A stretch of 59,497 nt of DNA from positions 1-59,497 of the forward strand of contig CACNEF010000005.1 in the NCBI GenBank assembly GCA_902619485.1, given 5' to 3'. The DNA is from an uncultured SAR116 cluster alpha proteobacterium (lineage in GTDB: Bacteria > Pseudomonadota > Alphaproteobacteria > Puniceispirillales > Marisalimonadaceae). Positions 43,925-52,124 of this stretch are shown one piece after another. Within the stretch, counting starts at the first letter, position 1; the number at the start of each line of letters is the position of its first letter. Position numbers and translations under genes: made by a program. The notes below the pieces were generated by a model. The model did no database searches and was not told where the DNA came from. It saw nothing but the letters and a program-made list of their open reading frames with translations.

Positions 43925-45574
43925 ATGGTAGCTATCTCTAAACTATTAAATCAAATATTAAACTCGCATTTAAAAATCATAAGTATAATTATAATTTTCT
44001 TACTTCTCTCTCCAGTTATTTCTATAATTATATCAAGTTTTCAAAACACATATGATTTATGGCTGCATCTTATAAATTCACGTTTAAAATATTATTTATA
44101 CAACACTTTTATGTTAATGTTAGGTGTTTGTTTAACTACCTTTGTGATTGGAGTTTCTCTTGCCTGGTTAGTTTGCCGATATAATTTTTACATGAAAAAT
44201 ATAATTGAGTGGGCACTACTTTTGCCTCTAGCATTACCATCATATATAGTTGCGTATTGTTATACTGATTTTTTTGAATATAGTGGTGTTGTTCAGACAA
44301 TATTAAGAGATTTATTTAATTTTTCTTCACCAAGTGATTATTATTTTCCAGAAATAAGATCTCTTGGAGGAGCAGTGTTTGTAATATCTTTTGTCTTATA
44401 CCCTTATGTTTATCTAATTACCAAAGTTGCTTTTAAATCTACTCCTTCATCTTTAATTGAGTTTGCTGAGATCTCTGGAAAAAATATTTTCTATTTTGTT
44501 TCTTTACCTCTGGCTAAACCTGCAATAGTTGCTGGATTGTCATTAGTGTTGATGGAAACAGTTTCTGATTTTGGTACAGTAGATTTTTTTGCAGTTGAAA
44601 CAATTACTCTGGGTATTTTTAACCTATGGCTTGGAATGAACAATCTAGCCTCAGCATCACAGCTAGCTTTGGTAGGATTTACATTTGTGATTGTTTTGCT
44701 TGCACTAGAGCTTTATGCAAGAAAAAAACAAAAATTTAACGATCCTAAATTCAACACTCACAATTTTTTTAATATTCAAGTATCTAAATCTAAAAATATT
44801 ATAATTTTTTCAATATGCGTTATGCCAATATTATTTGGGTTTTTGATTCCAGTGCTTATTTTAATTGAGAATTCTCTAAATTATTTCCACCTTGAAAATT
44901 TTAATCACTTAGTAACAATTGCTCAAAACTCTTTTTTTATTAGCTTCACTACTGCAACAATCATAATATTATTATCTATAATTTTAACTGTAAGTATTAA
45001 ATATCAAAATTTTAAAGGCTTTAATTTTTTATCTACAATAGCAGGTATTGGATATGCTTTTCCAGGCATAATTATAGCTCTAGGGACATTATTTTTTATT
45101 TCTTTTATTGAAAAATTTGTAAATTTATCATTAGAAATCTTTTCTATTGATCTAAATTTAATCTTAATTGGTTCATACTTTTTATTAATTTTTGCCTATA
45201 TATCAAGATTTAATGCTGTTTCATTTGGGGCAATTAATAGCGGAATAAATAGATTACCTCCTAATTTGCTTGAAGCTAGTAGATCACTTGGTAATCCGTT
45301 TTGGTATAGCTTTAGGAAGGTTATATTACCGTTATTAAGACCATCTATTTTAACTGCATTTATTCTGGCTTTTGTTGATATTATTAAAGAACTTCCCATA
45401 ACATTGTTATTAAGACCTTTCAATTTTGAAACTTTAGCCACATACGTATATCAATATGCAAATGATGAAATGCTTGAAAGAGCATCAAGCGCAGCTCTTC
45501 TTATAGTAATTATAGGACTTTTACCTATTTTGTTTATCAATAAAATAATGAATATAAATAAAAAAATAATTTAA
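43925..45574 (+). CDS. fbpB: Fe3+ ABC transporter permease (FbpB/AfuB type)
   Basis: The 549-aa protein has about 12 membrane helices in two homologous halves, each with an EAA-type loop (EFAEISGKNIFYFVSLPLAK near 180; LEASRSLGNPFWYSFRKVIL near 450). That is the arrangement of the fused iron(III) permeases FbpB/SfuB/AfuB. It probably works with the substrate-binding protein at 46991. No ATPase gene is in the window. It lies upstream of fur on the same strand. Confidence 0.9.
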   Translation: MVAISKLLNQILNSHLKIISIIIIFLLLSPVISIIISSFQNTYDLWLHLINSRLKYYLYNTFMLMLGVCLTTFVIGVSLAWLVCRYNFYMKNIIEWALLLPLALPSYIVAYCYTDFFEYSGVVQTILRDLFNFSSPSDYYFPEIRSLGGAVFVISFVLYPYVYLITKVAFKSTPSSLIEFAEISGKNIFYFVSLPLAKPAIVAGLSLVLMETVSDFGTVDFFAVETITLGIFNLWLGMNNLASASQLALVGFTFVIVLLALELYARKKQKFNDPKFNTHNFFNIQVSKSKNIIIFSICVMPILFGFLIPVLILIENSLNYFHLENFNHLVTIAQNSFFISFTTATIIILLSIILTVSIKYQNFKGFNFLSTIAGIGYAFPGIIIALGTLFFISFIEKFVNLSLEIFSIDLNLILIGSYFLLIFAYISRFNAVSFGAINSGINRLPPNLLEASRSLGNPFWYSFRKVILPLLRPSILTAFILAFVDIIKELPITLLLRPFNFETLATYVYQYANDEMLERASSAALLIVIIGLLPILFINKIMNINKKII

Positions 45575-45598
45575 TTTTTTGTAAACTTGTATTAGTTT

Positions 45599-45618
45599 AG
45601 AATGATTATAAATCTTTC
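45599..45618. promoter_or_regulatory. Fur-box-like element upstream of fur
   Basis: The sequence AGAATGATTATAAATCTTTC is closely similar to one upstream of the SDR gene (46088-46107). Both resemble half-degenerate Fur boxes (GATAATGATAATCATTATC). It sits 12 bp upstream of fur and could mediate autoregulation. Confidence 0.4.
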
Positions 45619-45630
45619 TAGGAAAAAAGA

Positions 45631-46035
45631 ATGGCTCAACTTTATGAGAAATGTATAAAAAACGGTCTGAGAATGACACTGCCTAGAAAAATTATACTAG
45701 AAGTAATTGAGGATTCAGCTGATCACCCTGATGTGGATGAAATGTATAGAAGAGCTGTTGAAAAAGATCGTTCAATCTCAATCGCAACTGTTTACAGAAC
45801 AATCAAATTATTTGAAGAGGCTGGAATAATTGAAAGATTAGATATTGGTGACGGCAGATCTCGATATGAAGAAGCTGGCGAACATCATGAACATTTAATT
45901 GATGTAGAGAGTGGTGAAATCATTGAATTTCAGAACGAAGAACTAGAAGAAATGAAAAGGCAAGTAGCTCTTAATATGGGATATGAACTAGTAGATCATA
46001 GATTAGAGTTATTTGGAAAAAAAATAAAAAAATAA
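45631..46035 (+). CDS. fur: Ferric uptake regulator Fur (alphaproteobacterial type)
   Basis: Fur represses iron-uptake genes when Fe2+ is bound. The 134-aa protein has the winged-helix domain (NGLRMTLPRKIILEVIEDSA; SISIATVYRTIKLFEEAGII) and the metal site DHPDVDEM and EAGEHHEHLIDVESGEIIEF. It lacks the CxxC zinc pairs, with only Cys8 present. This matches alphaproteobacterial Fur/Mur. It lies between the permease and an SDR gene, with Fur-box-like sites around the locus. A GGA ribosome site precedes the ATG. Confidence 0.95.
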   Translation: MAQLYEKCIKNGLRMTLPRKIILEVIEDSADHPDVDEMYRRAVEKDRSISIATVYRTIKLFEEAGIIERLDIGDGRSRYEEAGEHHEHLIDVESGEIIEFQNEELEEMKRQVALNMGYELVDHRLELFGKKIKK

Positions 46036-46087
46036 CATTCATGCTTATTTAATTTCTTTGATTTCAAAGTTACATAATGTATTATTA

Positions 46088-46107
46088 AGAATGATTATCA
46101 ATTTCTC
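46088..46107. promoter_or_regulatory. Fur-box-like element upstream of SDR gene
   Basis: The sequence AGAATGATTATCAATTTCTC contains the Fur core ATGATTATCA and matches the element upstream of fur. It lies ~13 bp before the SDR start. Confidence 0.45.
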
Positions 46108-46119
46108 GAAAATTTAAAA

Positions 46120-46860
46120 ATGGAAGAAAAAGATAAAATTATAATTCTTACAGGAGGTAGCAGAGGCATAGGTCACGCTACTTCAAAAAAATTTTGGGAT
46201 GATGGATGGACAGTAATTACATTTTCACGATCTGAAGTTGCACCAAAATGTCCTTGGTCTAACAATAAACAATTTCACTTTCAAGTTGATCTTGAAGATG
46301 AAATTTCTTTAAACAATAAACTTAAAGAGTTATCTGAATTTTTAAATGGGAGGCCAGTAAAAGCACTCATTAATAATGCTGCAATATCTCCAAAAGACAA
46401 AAAAAATGAGAGACTAAGTTTTAATGACACATCATTAGAATTATGGCGTAAAGTATTTAATGTTAATTTTTTTGCTCCAATCATTATATCAAAAGCTATT
46501 GTTAATAATCTAAAATCAGCCAATGGTATGATAATTAACGTGACATCTATTGCCAGTGATAATGTTCACCAATTTGCAGGACCTGCTTATGCAACATCTA
46601 AAGCTGCTCTAAAATCACTAACAAGAGAAATGGCATCAGATCTTGCCAAAGATAATATAAGAGTAAATGCTATAGCTCCTGGAGAAATTGAAACATCTAT
46701 GGTTACTCCAAGTAGTAAAAAATTACTCACAGAGAAGATACCTATGAAAAGATTTGGAACACCCGATGAAGTTGCAGGTGTAATTCTTTCAATGTGCTCA
46801 GAAACTTTCTCATATGTTAATGGAACAGAGATCCAGATTAATGGCGGTCAAACTGTCTAA
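46120..46860 (+). CDS. SDR-family oxidoreductase
   Basis: The 246-aa classical short-chain dehydrogenase has the cofactor motif TGGSRGIG (~11-18), NNAA (~84), catalytic Ser and Tyr-x-x-x-Lys (SIASDNVHQFAGPAYATSK), and the C-terminal NGTEIQINGGQTV. It probably uses NAD(P)H to reduce or oxidise a small carbonyl or alcohol. The substrate cannot be told. It lies inside the iron locus and may be iron-regulated through the upstream element. Confidence 0.92.
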   Translation: MEEKDKIIILTGGSRGIGHATSKKFWDDGWTVITFSRSEVAPKCPWSNNKQFHFQVDLEDEISLNNKLKELSEFLNGRPVKALINNAAISPKDKKNERLSFNDTSLELWRKVFNVNFFAPIIISKAIVNNLKSANGMIINVTSIASDNVHQFAGPAYATSKAALKSLTREMASDLAKDNIRVNAIAPGEIETSMVTPSSKKLLTEKIPMKRFGTPDEVAGVILSMCSETFSYVNGTEIQINGGQTV

Positions 46861-46990
46861 ATATCTAGATTATATAAAAATTTCAAAGATAAATATAAAA
46901 AAAACAGGAATTGTTTTGTTCCTGTTTTTTTTATTTAAAGGTATAGCTTGGCTATTAGTTGGTTATTTTGGTATTAGTTATTTCTTTTAA
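46841..46990 (+). CDS. Small membrane protein (49 aa) overlapping the SDR end
   Basis: An ATG at 46841, inside the last codons of the SDR gene in another frame, opens a 49-codon ORF. It starts MAVKLSKYLDYIKISKINIK and continues with one hydrophobic helix (GIVLFLFFLFKGIAWLLVGY) and FGISYFF at the end. The basic N-terminus, single helix and KGxAWL-type core resemble real small alphaproteobacterial membrane proteins. It stops exactly one base before the fbpA stop on the other strand. The start ribosome site is weak, and a terminator-like hairpin lies inside the ORF. Confidence 0.5.
   Translation: MAVKLSKYLDYIKISKINIKKTGIVLFLFFLFKGIAWLLVGYFGISYFF
46897..46932. terminator. Intrinsic terminator hairpin
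   Basis: Left arm AAAAAAAACAGGAA and right arm TTCCTGTTTTTTTT flank an 8-base loop, with U-tracts on both sides, so it could work in both directions between the SDR and fbpA. It overlaps the possible 49-aa ORF. Confidence 0.75.
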
Positions 46991-48028
46991 TTACCAACCC
47001 ACCTGATCGATTATCATTTGTGCTTTTTTTGCATTTTTTGCAATCTCACTTATTGGTAAGCTATCTGACTTAAATGTACCCCATTCCATTATTTTGCCAT
47101 CAAGTTTAACTTTAGGATTTACTGGATATTCAAAATTAACATTTGCATAAATTTTCTGTGCTTTTGGCATAGTAAGCCATTCAATAAATCTTAGAGCTTC
47201 TTCACTATTTTTTGAATATTTTGCAATAGCCGCACCTGAAATGTTAACATGTTGTCCTCTATTACCTTGGTTATAGAATATTACTTCAGTAGCTCGTGCC
47301 CAATTTTTTTGTTCAGGTTTCTTTTCATTAAATTTCATTAATGCAAAATAATACGTGTTCATTAAAACTATATCACACTCACCTGAGTAAATTCCTTTTG
47401 CTTGTGCTCTGTCATTACCTTTTGGTTTTCTAGCAAAATTTGAAACTAACCCCTCTGCCCATGATTTTGCTTTTGCCTCACCTTTATGAGCAATTATTGA
47501 AGCTAATAATGCTCTATTATATGGGTGACTTCCAATTCTAGTACAGATTTTACCCCTGAACTTGGATTTTGCTAAATCTTCAATATCATTAATTTCATTT
47601 TTATTAACTCTTTCTTTGGAAATACCTATTATTCGGGCTCTAGTGGATAAACTAACCCATTTTTTATTTATATCTCTTAAATGATTTGGAACATTTCTAT
47701 TTATTATGTCTGAGTTAATTTTTTTAACTAAATCCATATCCGCAAGCTCAGATAATCTTGAAATATCAACGGTAAGAATCACATCCGCAGGAGAATTTTT
47801 TCCTTCGGATTTGAGCCTTTGCGCGAGGCCTTTCTTAGCGTGTAAAACGTTAAATTTTACGGAAAATTCTTTTTCATACTCTTTAGTAAATGGTTCCAAA
47901 AGAGCAGGGCTTCGATAAGAGTAAATATTTATCTCATTTGCACTAGCGCGTTGAATGCCAAAAATTAAGATAGATAAACAAAAAATTAAGTTGAAAATAC
48001 AAAATAATAAAGATTTAAGACTTTTCAT
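46991..48028 (-). CDS. fbpA: Fe3+ ABC transporter substrate-binding protein (FbpA type)
   Basis: The ~345-aa protein has a signal peptide (MKSLKSLLFCIFNLIFCLSI...ASANE) and the ferric-binding protein fold: INIYSYRSPALLEPFTKEYE, GKNSPADVILTVDISRL, GSHPYNRALLASIIAHKGEA and the tyrosine pair region MNTYYFALMKF. It captures Fe3+ in the periplasm for FbpB. ATG 48028 is used, because the longer frame to 48100 would translate the AT-rich Fur box. The downstream gene end touches the terminator region. Confidence 0.93.
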   Translation of the reverse strand: MKSLKSLLFCIFNLIFCLSILIFGIQRASANEINIYSYRSPALLEPFTKEYEKEFSVKFNVLHAKKGLAQRLKSEGKNSPADVILTVDISRLSELADMDLVKKINSDIINRNVPNHLRDINKKWVSLSTRARIIGISKERVNKNEINDIEDLAKSKFRGKICTRIGSHPYNRALLASIIAHKGEAKAKSWAEGLVSNFARKPKGNDRAQAKGIYSGECDIVLMNTYYFALMKFNEKKPEQKNWARATEVIFYNQGNRGQHVNISGAAIAKYSKNSEEALRFIEWLTMPKAQKIYANVNFEYPVNPKVKLDGKIMEWGTFKSDSLPISEIAKNAKKAQMIIDQVGW

Positions 48029-48050
48029 ATAAAACACCATTATGTAATTA

Positions 48051-48072
48051 GGAATCATTATCATTATTATTA
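48051..48072. promoter_or_regulatory. Fur box upstream of fbpA
   Basis: On the minus strand the stretch reads as ATAATAATGATAATGATTCC, a good run of the GATAAT hexamer repeats recognised by Fur. It lies ~23 bp upstream of the fbpA ATG and follows a microsatellite-like (ATT)n tract. Confidence 0.65.
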
Positions 48073-48111
48073 TTATTACTATAACTATTATCAATGTCAA
48101 ATTAATTTTTT

Positions 48112-49086
48112 TTAACCTCCACCTATCAATATACCAGCAGCTAGAACTAGTGATCCACCAAAAACTACTTGAAACACGGCTTTTGTAAATTTAATTTCCA
48201 TATACTTAGCTTGTATCCACGCAATAGCCCAAAGCTCAACTAGAACAAAAAACATTGCAATCACTGTTGCAACATAAAAGTCAGAAATCAAATATGGGAG
48301 TGCATGACCTAACCCACCTATTGTGGTCATAATACCTGAGGCAAACCCTCGTTTTATTGGTGAACCTCTCCCTGATATTACTCCGTCATCATGTACAGCT
48401 TCTGTAAAACCCATTGAAATTCCAGCTCCTATAGATGCTGCTAAACCAACTAATAATGTTGTATGACTATCTTTTGTTGCGAAAGCAGTAGCAAAAATTG
48501 GAGCTAAAGTTGAAACTGATCCATCCATAAGACCGGCAAGACCTGGCTGAACCCATGTTAGAATAAACTGTCTTTTATCTTTAGTAACTTCCTCTTTGGC
48601 ACTTCGTGATTTTTTAGCATTCAATAATATCAATTTAGCATTATCTTTCTGCTCTCTACTCATTAATGCTAAGTCAATAAGTAAATTTCTAATTTCAATA
48701 TTTTGGGATTTTTTAGCAAAGGAATTATAAAATTTAGCAGACATAGTTTCCATTTCAATAATTTCATTTCTAACTTTTTCAATAGAATTCTTTATTACCA
48801 ACCATTCAGGTTTTCTTTTGAAATAATTAGCAATTTCTTTTTGGTTAGTAATGCTTAAAGTCTCACCAAATTTTTTTTTATGTAATTCAACTAATTTTTT
48901 TCTATTTTTATTTTTTAAAATAGACATTTGTTTAAACATTTTTGATGTTACTGGGTAATTTATAAGAAAATGGGAAGAATACTCATCATATAATTTTATA
49001 TCTTCTTCTAAACTATCAATTGCTAGAGATAATATTTCATTATCATTTAAGTCTTGAAATTTCTTTTTTATCAAAGATTTGTACAT
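48112..49086 (-). CDS. mbfA: Er-VIT1 (MbfA-like) ferritin-domain iron exporter
   Basis: The 324-aa protein has an N-terminal erythrin/ferritin-like four-helix domain (~15-165) with candidate Glu metal ligands (LAIDSLEEDIKLYDEYS; EIIEMETMSAKFYN; ALMSREQKDNAK). A C-terminal VIT1/CCC1 membrane domain (~176-324) follows, with GLAGLMDGSVSTLAPIFATA and GFASGIMTTIGGLGHALPYL. This matches MbfA, which exports Fe2+ and protects against iron and peroxide stress in rhizobia. It lies upstream of fbpA on the same strand, so an exporter and an importer component are adjacent. Confidence 0.92.
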   Translation of the reverse strand: MYKSLIKKKFQDLNDNEILSLAIDSLEEDIKLYDEYSSHFLINYPVTSKMFKQMSILKNKNRKKLVELHKKKFGETLSITNQKEIANYFKRKPEWLVIKNSIEKVRNEIIEMETMSAKFYNSFAKKSQNIEIRNLLIDLALMSREQKDNAKLILLNAKKSRSAKEEVTKDKRQFILTWVQPGLAGLMDGSVSTLAPIFATAFATKDSHTTLLVGLAASIGAGISMGFTEAVHDDGVISGRGSPIKRGFASGIMTTIGGLGHALPYLISDFYVATVIAMFFVLVELWAIAWIQAKYMEIKFTKAVFQVVFGGSLVLAAGILIGGG

Positions 49087-49160
49087 AATGCATTCCCAAA
49101 GAGTTTTTTAATATATTAGTTTAATTAATAAGTCATTGAATTTATTATTTATTTTTGCAA

Positions 49161-49180
49161 ATGATAATAATTATTAAAAT
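49161..49180. promoter_or_regulatory. Second Fur-box-like palindrome
   Basis: The stretch ATGATAATAATTATTAAAAT contains the palindrome TAATAATTATTA. It lies ~20 bp from the stronger box at 49199-49220, on the mbfA side. Confidence 0.4.
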
Positions 49181-49194
49181 AATTAAATATATTA

Positions 49195-49223
49195 TTGACA
49201 ATGATAATGATTATCATTATTGT
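49195..49223 (+). promoter_or_regulatory. Fur box inside a sigma-70-type promoter
   Basis: A perfect 8-1-8 inverted repeat, ATAATGAT-T-ATCATTAT (49204-49220), is a near-ideal Fur site. It fills the spacer between TTGACA (49195-49200) and TATTGT (49218-49223), 17 bases apart, a plausible -35/-10 pair directing rightward transcription from about 49230. Confidence 0.7.
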
Positions 49224-49229
49224 TAATAT

Positions 49230-49316
49230 ATGGATGAACTCAATATATATCTCCCAAGATTAATTAAGTTCATCCACATTTCATTTAAAAATGTATAACT
49301 ATAAAAGATTTTTTTT
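49230..49316 (+). ncRNA. Candidate Fur-controlled hairpin RNA or 5' UTR
   Basis: A rightward transcript from the Fur-box promoter would begin at a 10-bp perfect stem: TGGATGAACT (49231-49240) pairs with AGTTCATCCA (49267-49276). The 26-base loop contains the C-rich AUCUCCCAAG. A second small stem (ACATTT/AAATGT, 49276-49294) and a run of eight T (49309-49316) follow. This fits a ~90-nt small RNA, with the loop able to pair with GGGAG-type ribosome sites. Alternatives are the leader of the 49398 gene or a 22-codon leaderless ORF from 49230. Confidence 0.35.
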
Positions 49317-49397
49317 ATAAATTACAAATATCTATTAAATCATTGTAAATGTTAATCGACCAAAGTAATATTTTATTAAAAAAATTTGGTATCACAC

Positions 49398-50525
49398 ATG
49401 AATAATAATGAATTTCAGATAGCTACCGTACCTGGAGATGGGATAGGTAAAGACATAGTAAATTCAGCTATTTCAATTGTTGACTTGTCTTCAAAAATAA
49501 CAGGTGGATTTAAATGTGAGTGGCATATGATCAAAGCAGGAGCTGAATATTATTCTTTGACTGGAAAAGATGTTGAGCCAGGAGGAGAAAAAAAAGTTGA
49601 TGAACTCGATAGCATTTTTTTAGGTGCAATTGGGTTACCTACTGTTCGTCATAAAGATGGAACTGAAATATGCCCTCACCTAAGATTTAGAGAAATGTTT
49701 GGTTTGTATGCAGGTGTAAGACCAGTAAAAGCATACAAAAACATACCAAATAGATTAAGTAATAAATTATCAAGTAATATAGATTTAATTATTTTAAGAG
49801 AATCTACTGAAGGATTATTTTACACTGCTGCTGTTCACAATAGATGTCCTGTTGAAAATGATCAAGAAGTGCAAGATGTAATGAAAATAACTAGAGCAAC
49901 TACTGAAAAATTACATGATTTTGCATTTAAATTAGCAAGGCAAAGAAAGAAAAAAGGTAAGCTTGGAAAAGTTACTTGTGTAGATAAAGCTAATGTTTTC
50001 AGATCACAGGCATTTTTCAGGAAAATATTTGATGAAAGAAAAATTAAATTCAAAGATATAGATGCTGACCATTGCTATGTTGATGCAATGGCACTCAACT
50101 TGATTAGAAATCCTTGGGAATATGATGTAATGGTGATGGAAAACATGTTTGGTGACATATTATCTGATTTAGGAGGAGGCCTGATAGGAGGCATGGGTAT
50201 GGCCTCATGTGCTGAAATAGGTGATAATCACGGGTTATTTCAACCTGCCCATGGAAGTGCGCCTGATATACAAGGACAGAATAAGGCTAATCCGCTAGCT
50301 ACTATTTTAAGTGCATCTCTGATGCTCGAATATCTATCTGATAAAACAAGTTGTAAAAGTACTTTGTTAGGTTCCAGATTAATTGAAACTGCAATTGAAA
50401 TTGGTTTTGAAAGAAATGAATTAAGACCAATAGAATTTGGAGGTGATATGGAAACAACAGCGATAACCGAAACTTTAAGTGATTTATTAAAAGATAATGA
50501 AATTCAAAAACAAATATTAACTTAA
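49398..50525 (+). CDS. Isopropylmalate/isocitrate dehydrogenase-family enzyme
   Basis: The ~375-aa protein begins IATVPGDGIGKDIVNSAISI and has YAGVRPVKAYKNIPNRLS, the catalytic/cofactor blocks LRESTEGLFYTAAVHN, VMENMFGDILSDLGGGLIGG, and HGSAPDIQGQNKANP. These are typical of beta-decarboxylating NAD-dependent dehydrogenases. It is a distinct paralogue of the gene at 42762. The next genes (ABM, DUF1537 kinase, RraA-like aldolase) suggest oxidation of a 2-hydroxy (sugar) acid instead of leucine synthesis. ATG at 49398 is used rather than an upstream TTG. It may lie under the Fur-box promoter region. Confidence 0.9.
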   Translation: MNNNEFQIATVPGDGIGKDIVNSAISIVDLSSKITGGFKCEWHMIKAGAEYYSLTGKDVEPGGEKKVDELDSIFLGAIGLPTVRHKDGTEICPHLRFREMFGLYAGVRPVKAYKNIPNRLSNKLSSNIDLIILRESTEGLFYTAAVHNRCPVENDQEVQDVMKITRATTEKLHDFAFKLARQRKKKGKLGKVTCVDKANVFRSQAFFRKIFDERKIKFKDIDADHCYVDAMALNLIRNPWEYDVMVMENMFGDILSDLGGGLIGGMGMASCAEIGDNHGLFQPAHGSAPDIQGQNKANPLATILSASLMLEYLSDKTSCKSTLLGSRLIETAIEIGFERNELRPIEFGGDMETTAITETLSDLLKDNEIQKQILT

Positions 50526-50543
50526 AAGGAGATTAATAAATTA

Positions 50544-50834
50544 ATGTTTGTAATTACAGTAAAATTCGTAATCCACGAAAAAGATATTGATAAATTTAGA
50601 ACTAGAATTTTACAACAAGCTAGAGACTCTCTTGAACTTGAAAAAGAATGTCATGAGTTTGATGTATGTCATGATCCAAATGACCAAAATGTAGTTTTTT
50701 TATATGAGACATATACTGATAAAGATGCTTTTGATATTCACCTTCAAAGCGATCATTATTTAGCTTTTAATGAAGAGGTTACACCTTGGGTTAAAGAAAA
50801 AATTGTCACACAGCTAGAAAAACAGAAACTATAA
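50544..50834 (+). CDS. Antibiotic biosynthesis monooxygenase (ABM)-domain protein
   Basis: The 96-aa ferredoxin-like dimer subunit has the ABM pattern: MFVITVKFVIHEKDIDKFRT, ARDSLELEKECHEFDVCHDP, FLYETYTDKDAFDIHLQSDH. Members include YgiN quinol monooxygenase and LsrG-type isomerases acting on phosphorylated sugar derivatives. AAGGAG lies upstream. The gene is in line with the dehydrogenase (18-bp gap) and the kinase (12-bp gap), so LsrG-like isomerase action in the same pathway is possible. Confidence 0.88.
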   Translation: MFVITVKFVIHEKDIDKFRTRILQQARDSLELEKECHEFDVCHDPNDQNVVFLYETYTDKDAFDIHLQSDHYLAFNEEVTPWVKEKIVTQLEKQKL

Positions 50835-50846
50835 AGTTGATTAAAC

Positions 50847-52124
50847 ATGATACTTGGAATTATAGGAGATGACTTTACAGGGTCATCTGACATAGCAAAT
50901 AATTTAAAAAAATCTGGAATGCAAGTTTCTATGTTTGCGGGGGTTCCCTCCTTTAAAAACAAAGTCTCACTAACCAATGCTGATGCTGCTGTAATTGCTC
51001 TAAAAACAAGGACAATTCCAATAAATGAAGCTGTATCAGAGAGTCTAAAAGCCTTGGAATGGTTAAAAAATGCTGGTTGCAGTCAATTCATATTTAAATA
51101 TTGTTCTACATTTGATTCAACAAAAGAAGGAAACATAGGTCCAGTTACTGATGCTATAATGGAGGAATTAAATGTTGATTTCACCATAGCCTGTCCTTCT
51201 TTTCCAGATGCAGGAAGAACAGTGTTTTACGGACATATGTTTGTAAATGGAAAACCACTTAATGAATCAGGGATGGAAAAACACCCTTTAACACCCATGA
51301 TTGACCATAATTTAGTTAGATGGCTGGACCATCAGACTAAACATAGTGTTGGATTAATTGATTATAAAACAATAAATAATGGTTCACAAAGTGTTAAAGA
51401 TAAAATTAACAAATTGAAAATTGAAGGTTGCAAATACGCAATAGTCGATACAACCAATAATGAAGATTTTGAAATTATTTGTAACGGAGTAAAAGATTTA
51501 CAATTTTTAACTGGTGGATCGGGAATTGCCTTAGGTTTACCAAAAATTTATAAAAAAAATGGTTTACTCTTGGATAAAAATTTTCAAATTCCTGAAAATT
51601 CAACAAATGCAGTAATTCTATCAGGCTCTTGTTCATCTGCTACTTTGAGTCAAATAGAGGTTTATAAAAAAGATAATCCATCATATTTTATTTCTGCCGA
51701 CGAAGTAATGAATAACGAAAACTTAATTGAAGATGTTATAAAATGGATTAGAAACAATGAAACTCTATCACCTTTAATTTATTCATCTGCAGATCCAAAA
51801 ATTGTTAAAGAAAAACAAATTCAGTATGGACAAGAAGTATTAGCGAATAAGATTGAAAGTATTTTTGAGAAACTATCGAATAAACTTTTAAATCATACTT
51901 TTGGTATTTTTATATCTGCTGGTGGAGAGACATCAGGTGCTGTAGTTAATGGATTAGGGCTACAAGAATTAAAAATTGGAAAAGAAATTGCTCACGGAGT
52001 TCCTGCTCTTTGGTCACCAAATTCAAATTGTAACAAACCTGTTTCAGTTACTCTAAAATCAGGAAATTTTGGTCAAGCTGATTTTTTTAAAAGAGCTTTG
52101 CAAATTCTTAGAGGAAAAACTTAA
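50847..52124 (+). CDS. Four-carbon acid sugar kinase family protein (DUF1537, OtnK-like)
   Basis: The 425-aa protein begins LGIIGDDFTGSSDIANNLKK, the N-terminal sugar-binding signature of DUF1537. Residues ~95-130 carry FKYCSTFDSTKEGNIGPVTD, and the C-terminal ATP-binding domain includes ILSGSCSSATLSQIE and the terminal GGETSGAVVNGLGLQELKIG. The family (OtnK, LtnK, DtnK) phosphorylates 3-oxo-tetronates or D-threonate. It ends in a 4-bp convergent overlap with the RraA-like gene. Confidence 0.92.
   Translation: MILGIIGDDFTGSSDIANNLKKSGMQVSMFAGVPSFKNKVSLTNADAAVIALKTRTIPINEAVSESLKALEWLKNAGCSQFIFKYCSTFDSTKEGNIGPVTDAIMEELNVDFTIACPSFPDAGRTVFYGHMFVNGKPLNESGMEKHPLTPMIDHNLVRWLDHQTKHSVGLIDYKTINNGSQSVKDKINKLKIEGCKYAIVDTTNNEDFEIICNGVKDLQFLTGGSGIALGLPKIYKKNGLLLDKNFQIPENSTNAVILSGSCSSATLSQIEVYKKDNPSYFISADEVMNNENLIEDVIKWIRNNETLSPLIYSSADPKIVKEKQIQYGQEVLANKIESIFEKLSNKLLNHTFGIFISAGGETSGAVVNGLGLQELKIGKEIAHGVPALWSPNSNCNKPVSVTLKSGNFGQADFFKRALQILRGKT

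Noticed and set aside
48029-48100. N-terminal extension of fbpA beginning MTLIIVIVIIII
   Set aside because: It is the translation of the AT-rich Fur-box tract; a normal signal peptide starts at 48028.
49230-49298. 22-codon ORF in the hairpin region
   Set aside because: It has no ribosome site and coincides with the stem-loop; only leaderless translation could make it real.
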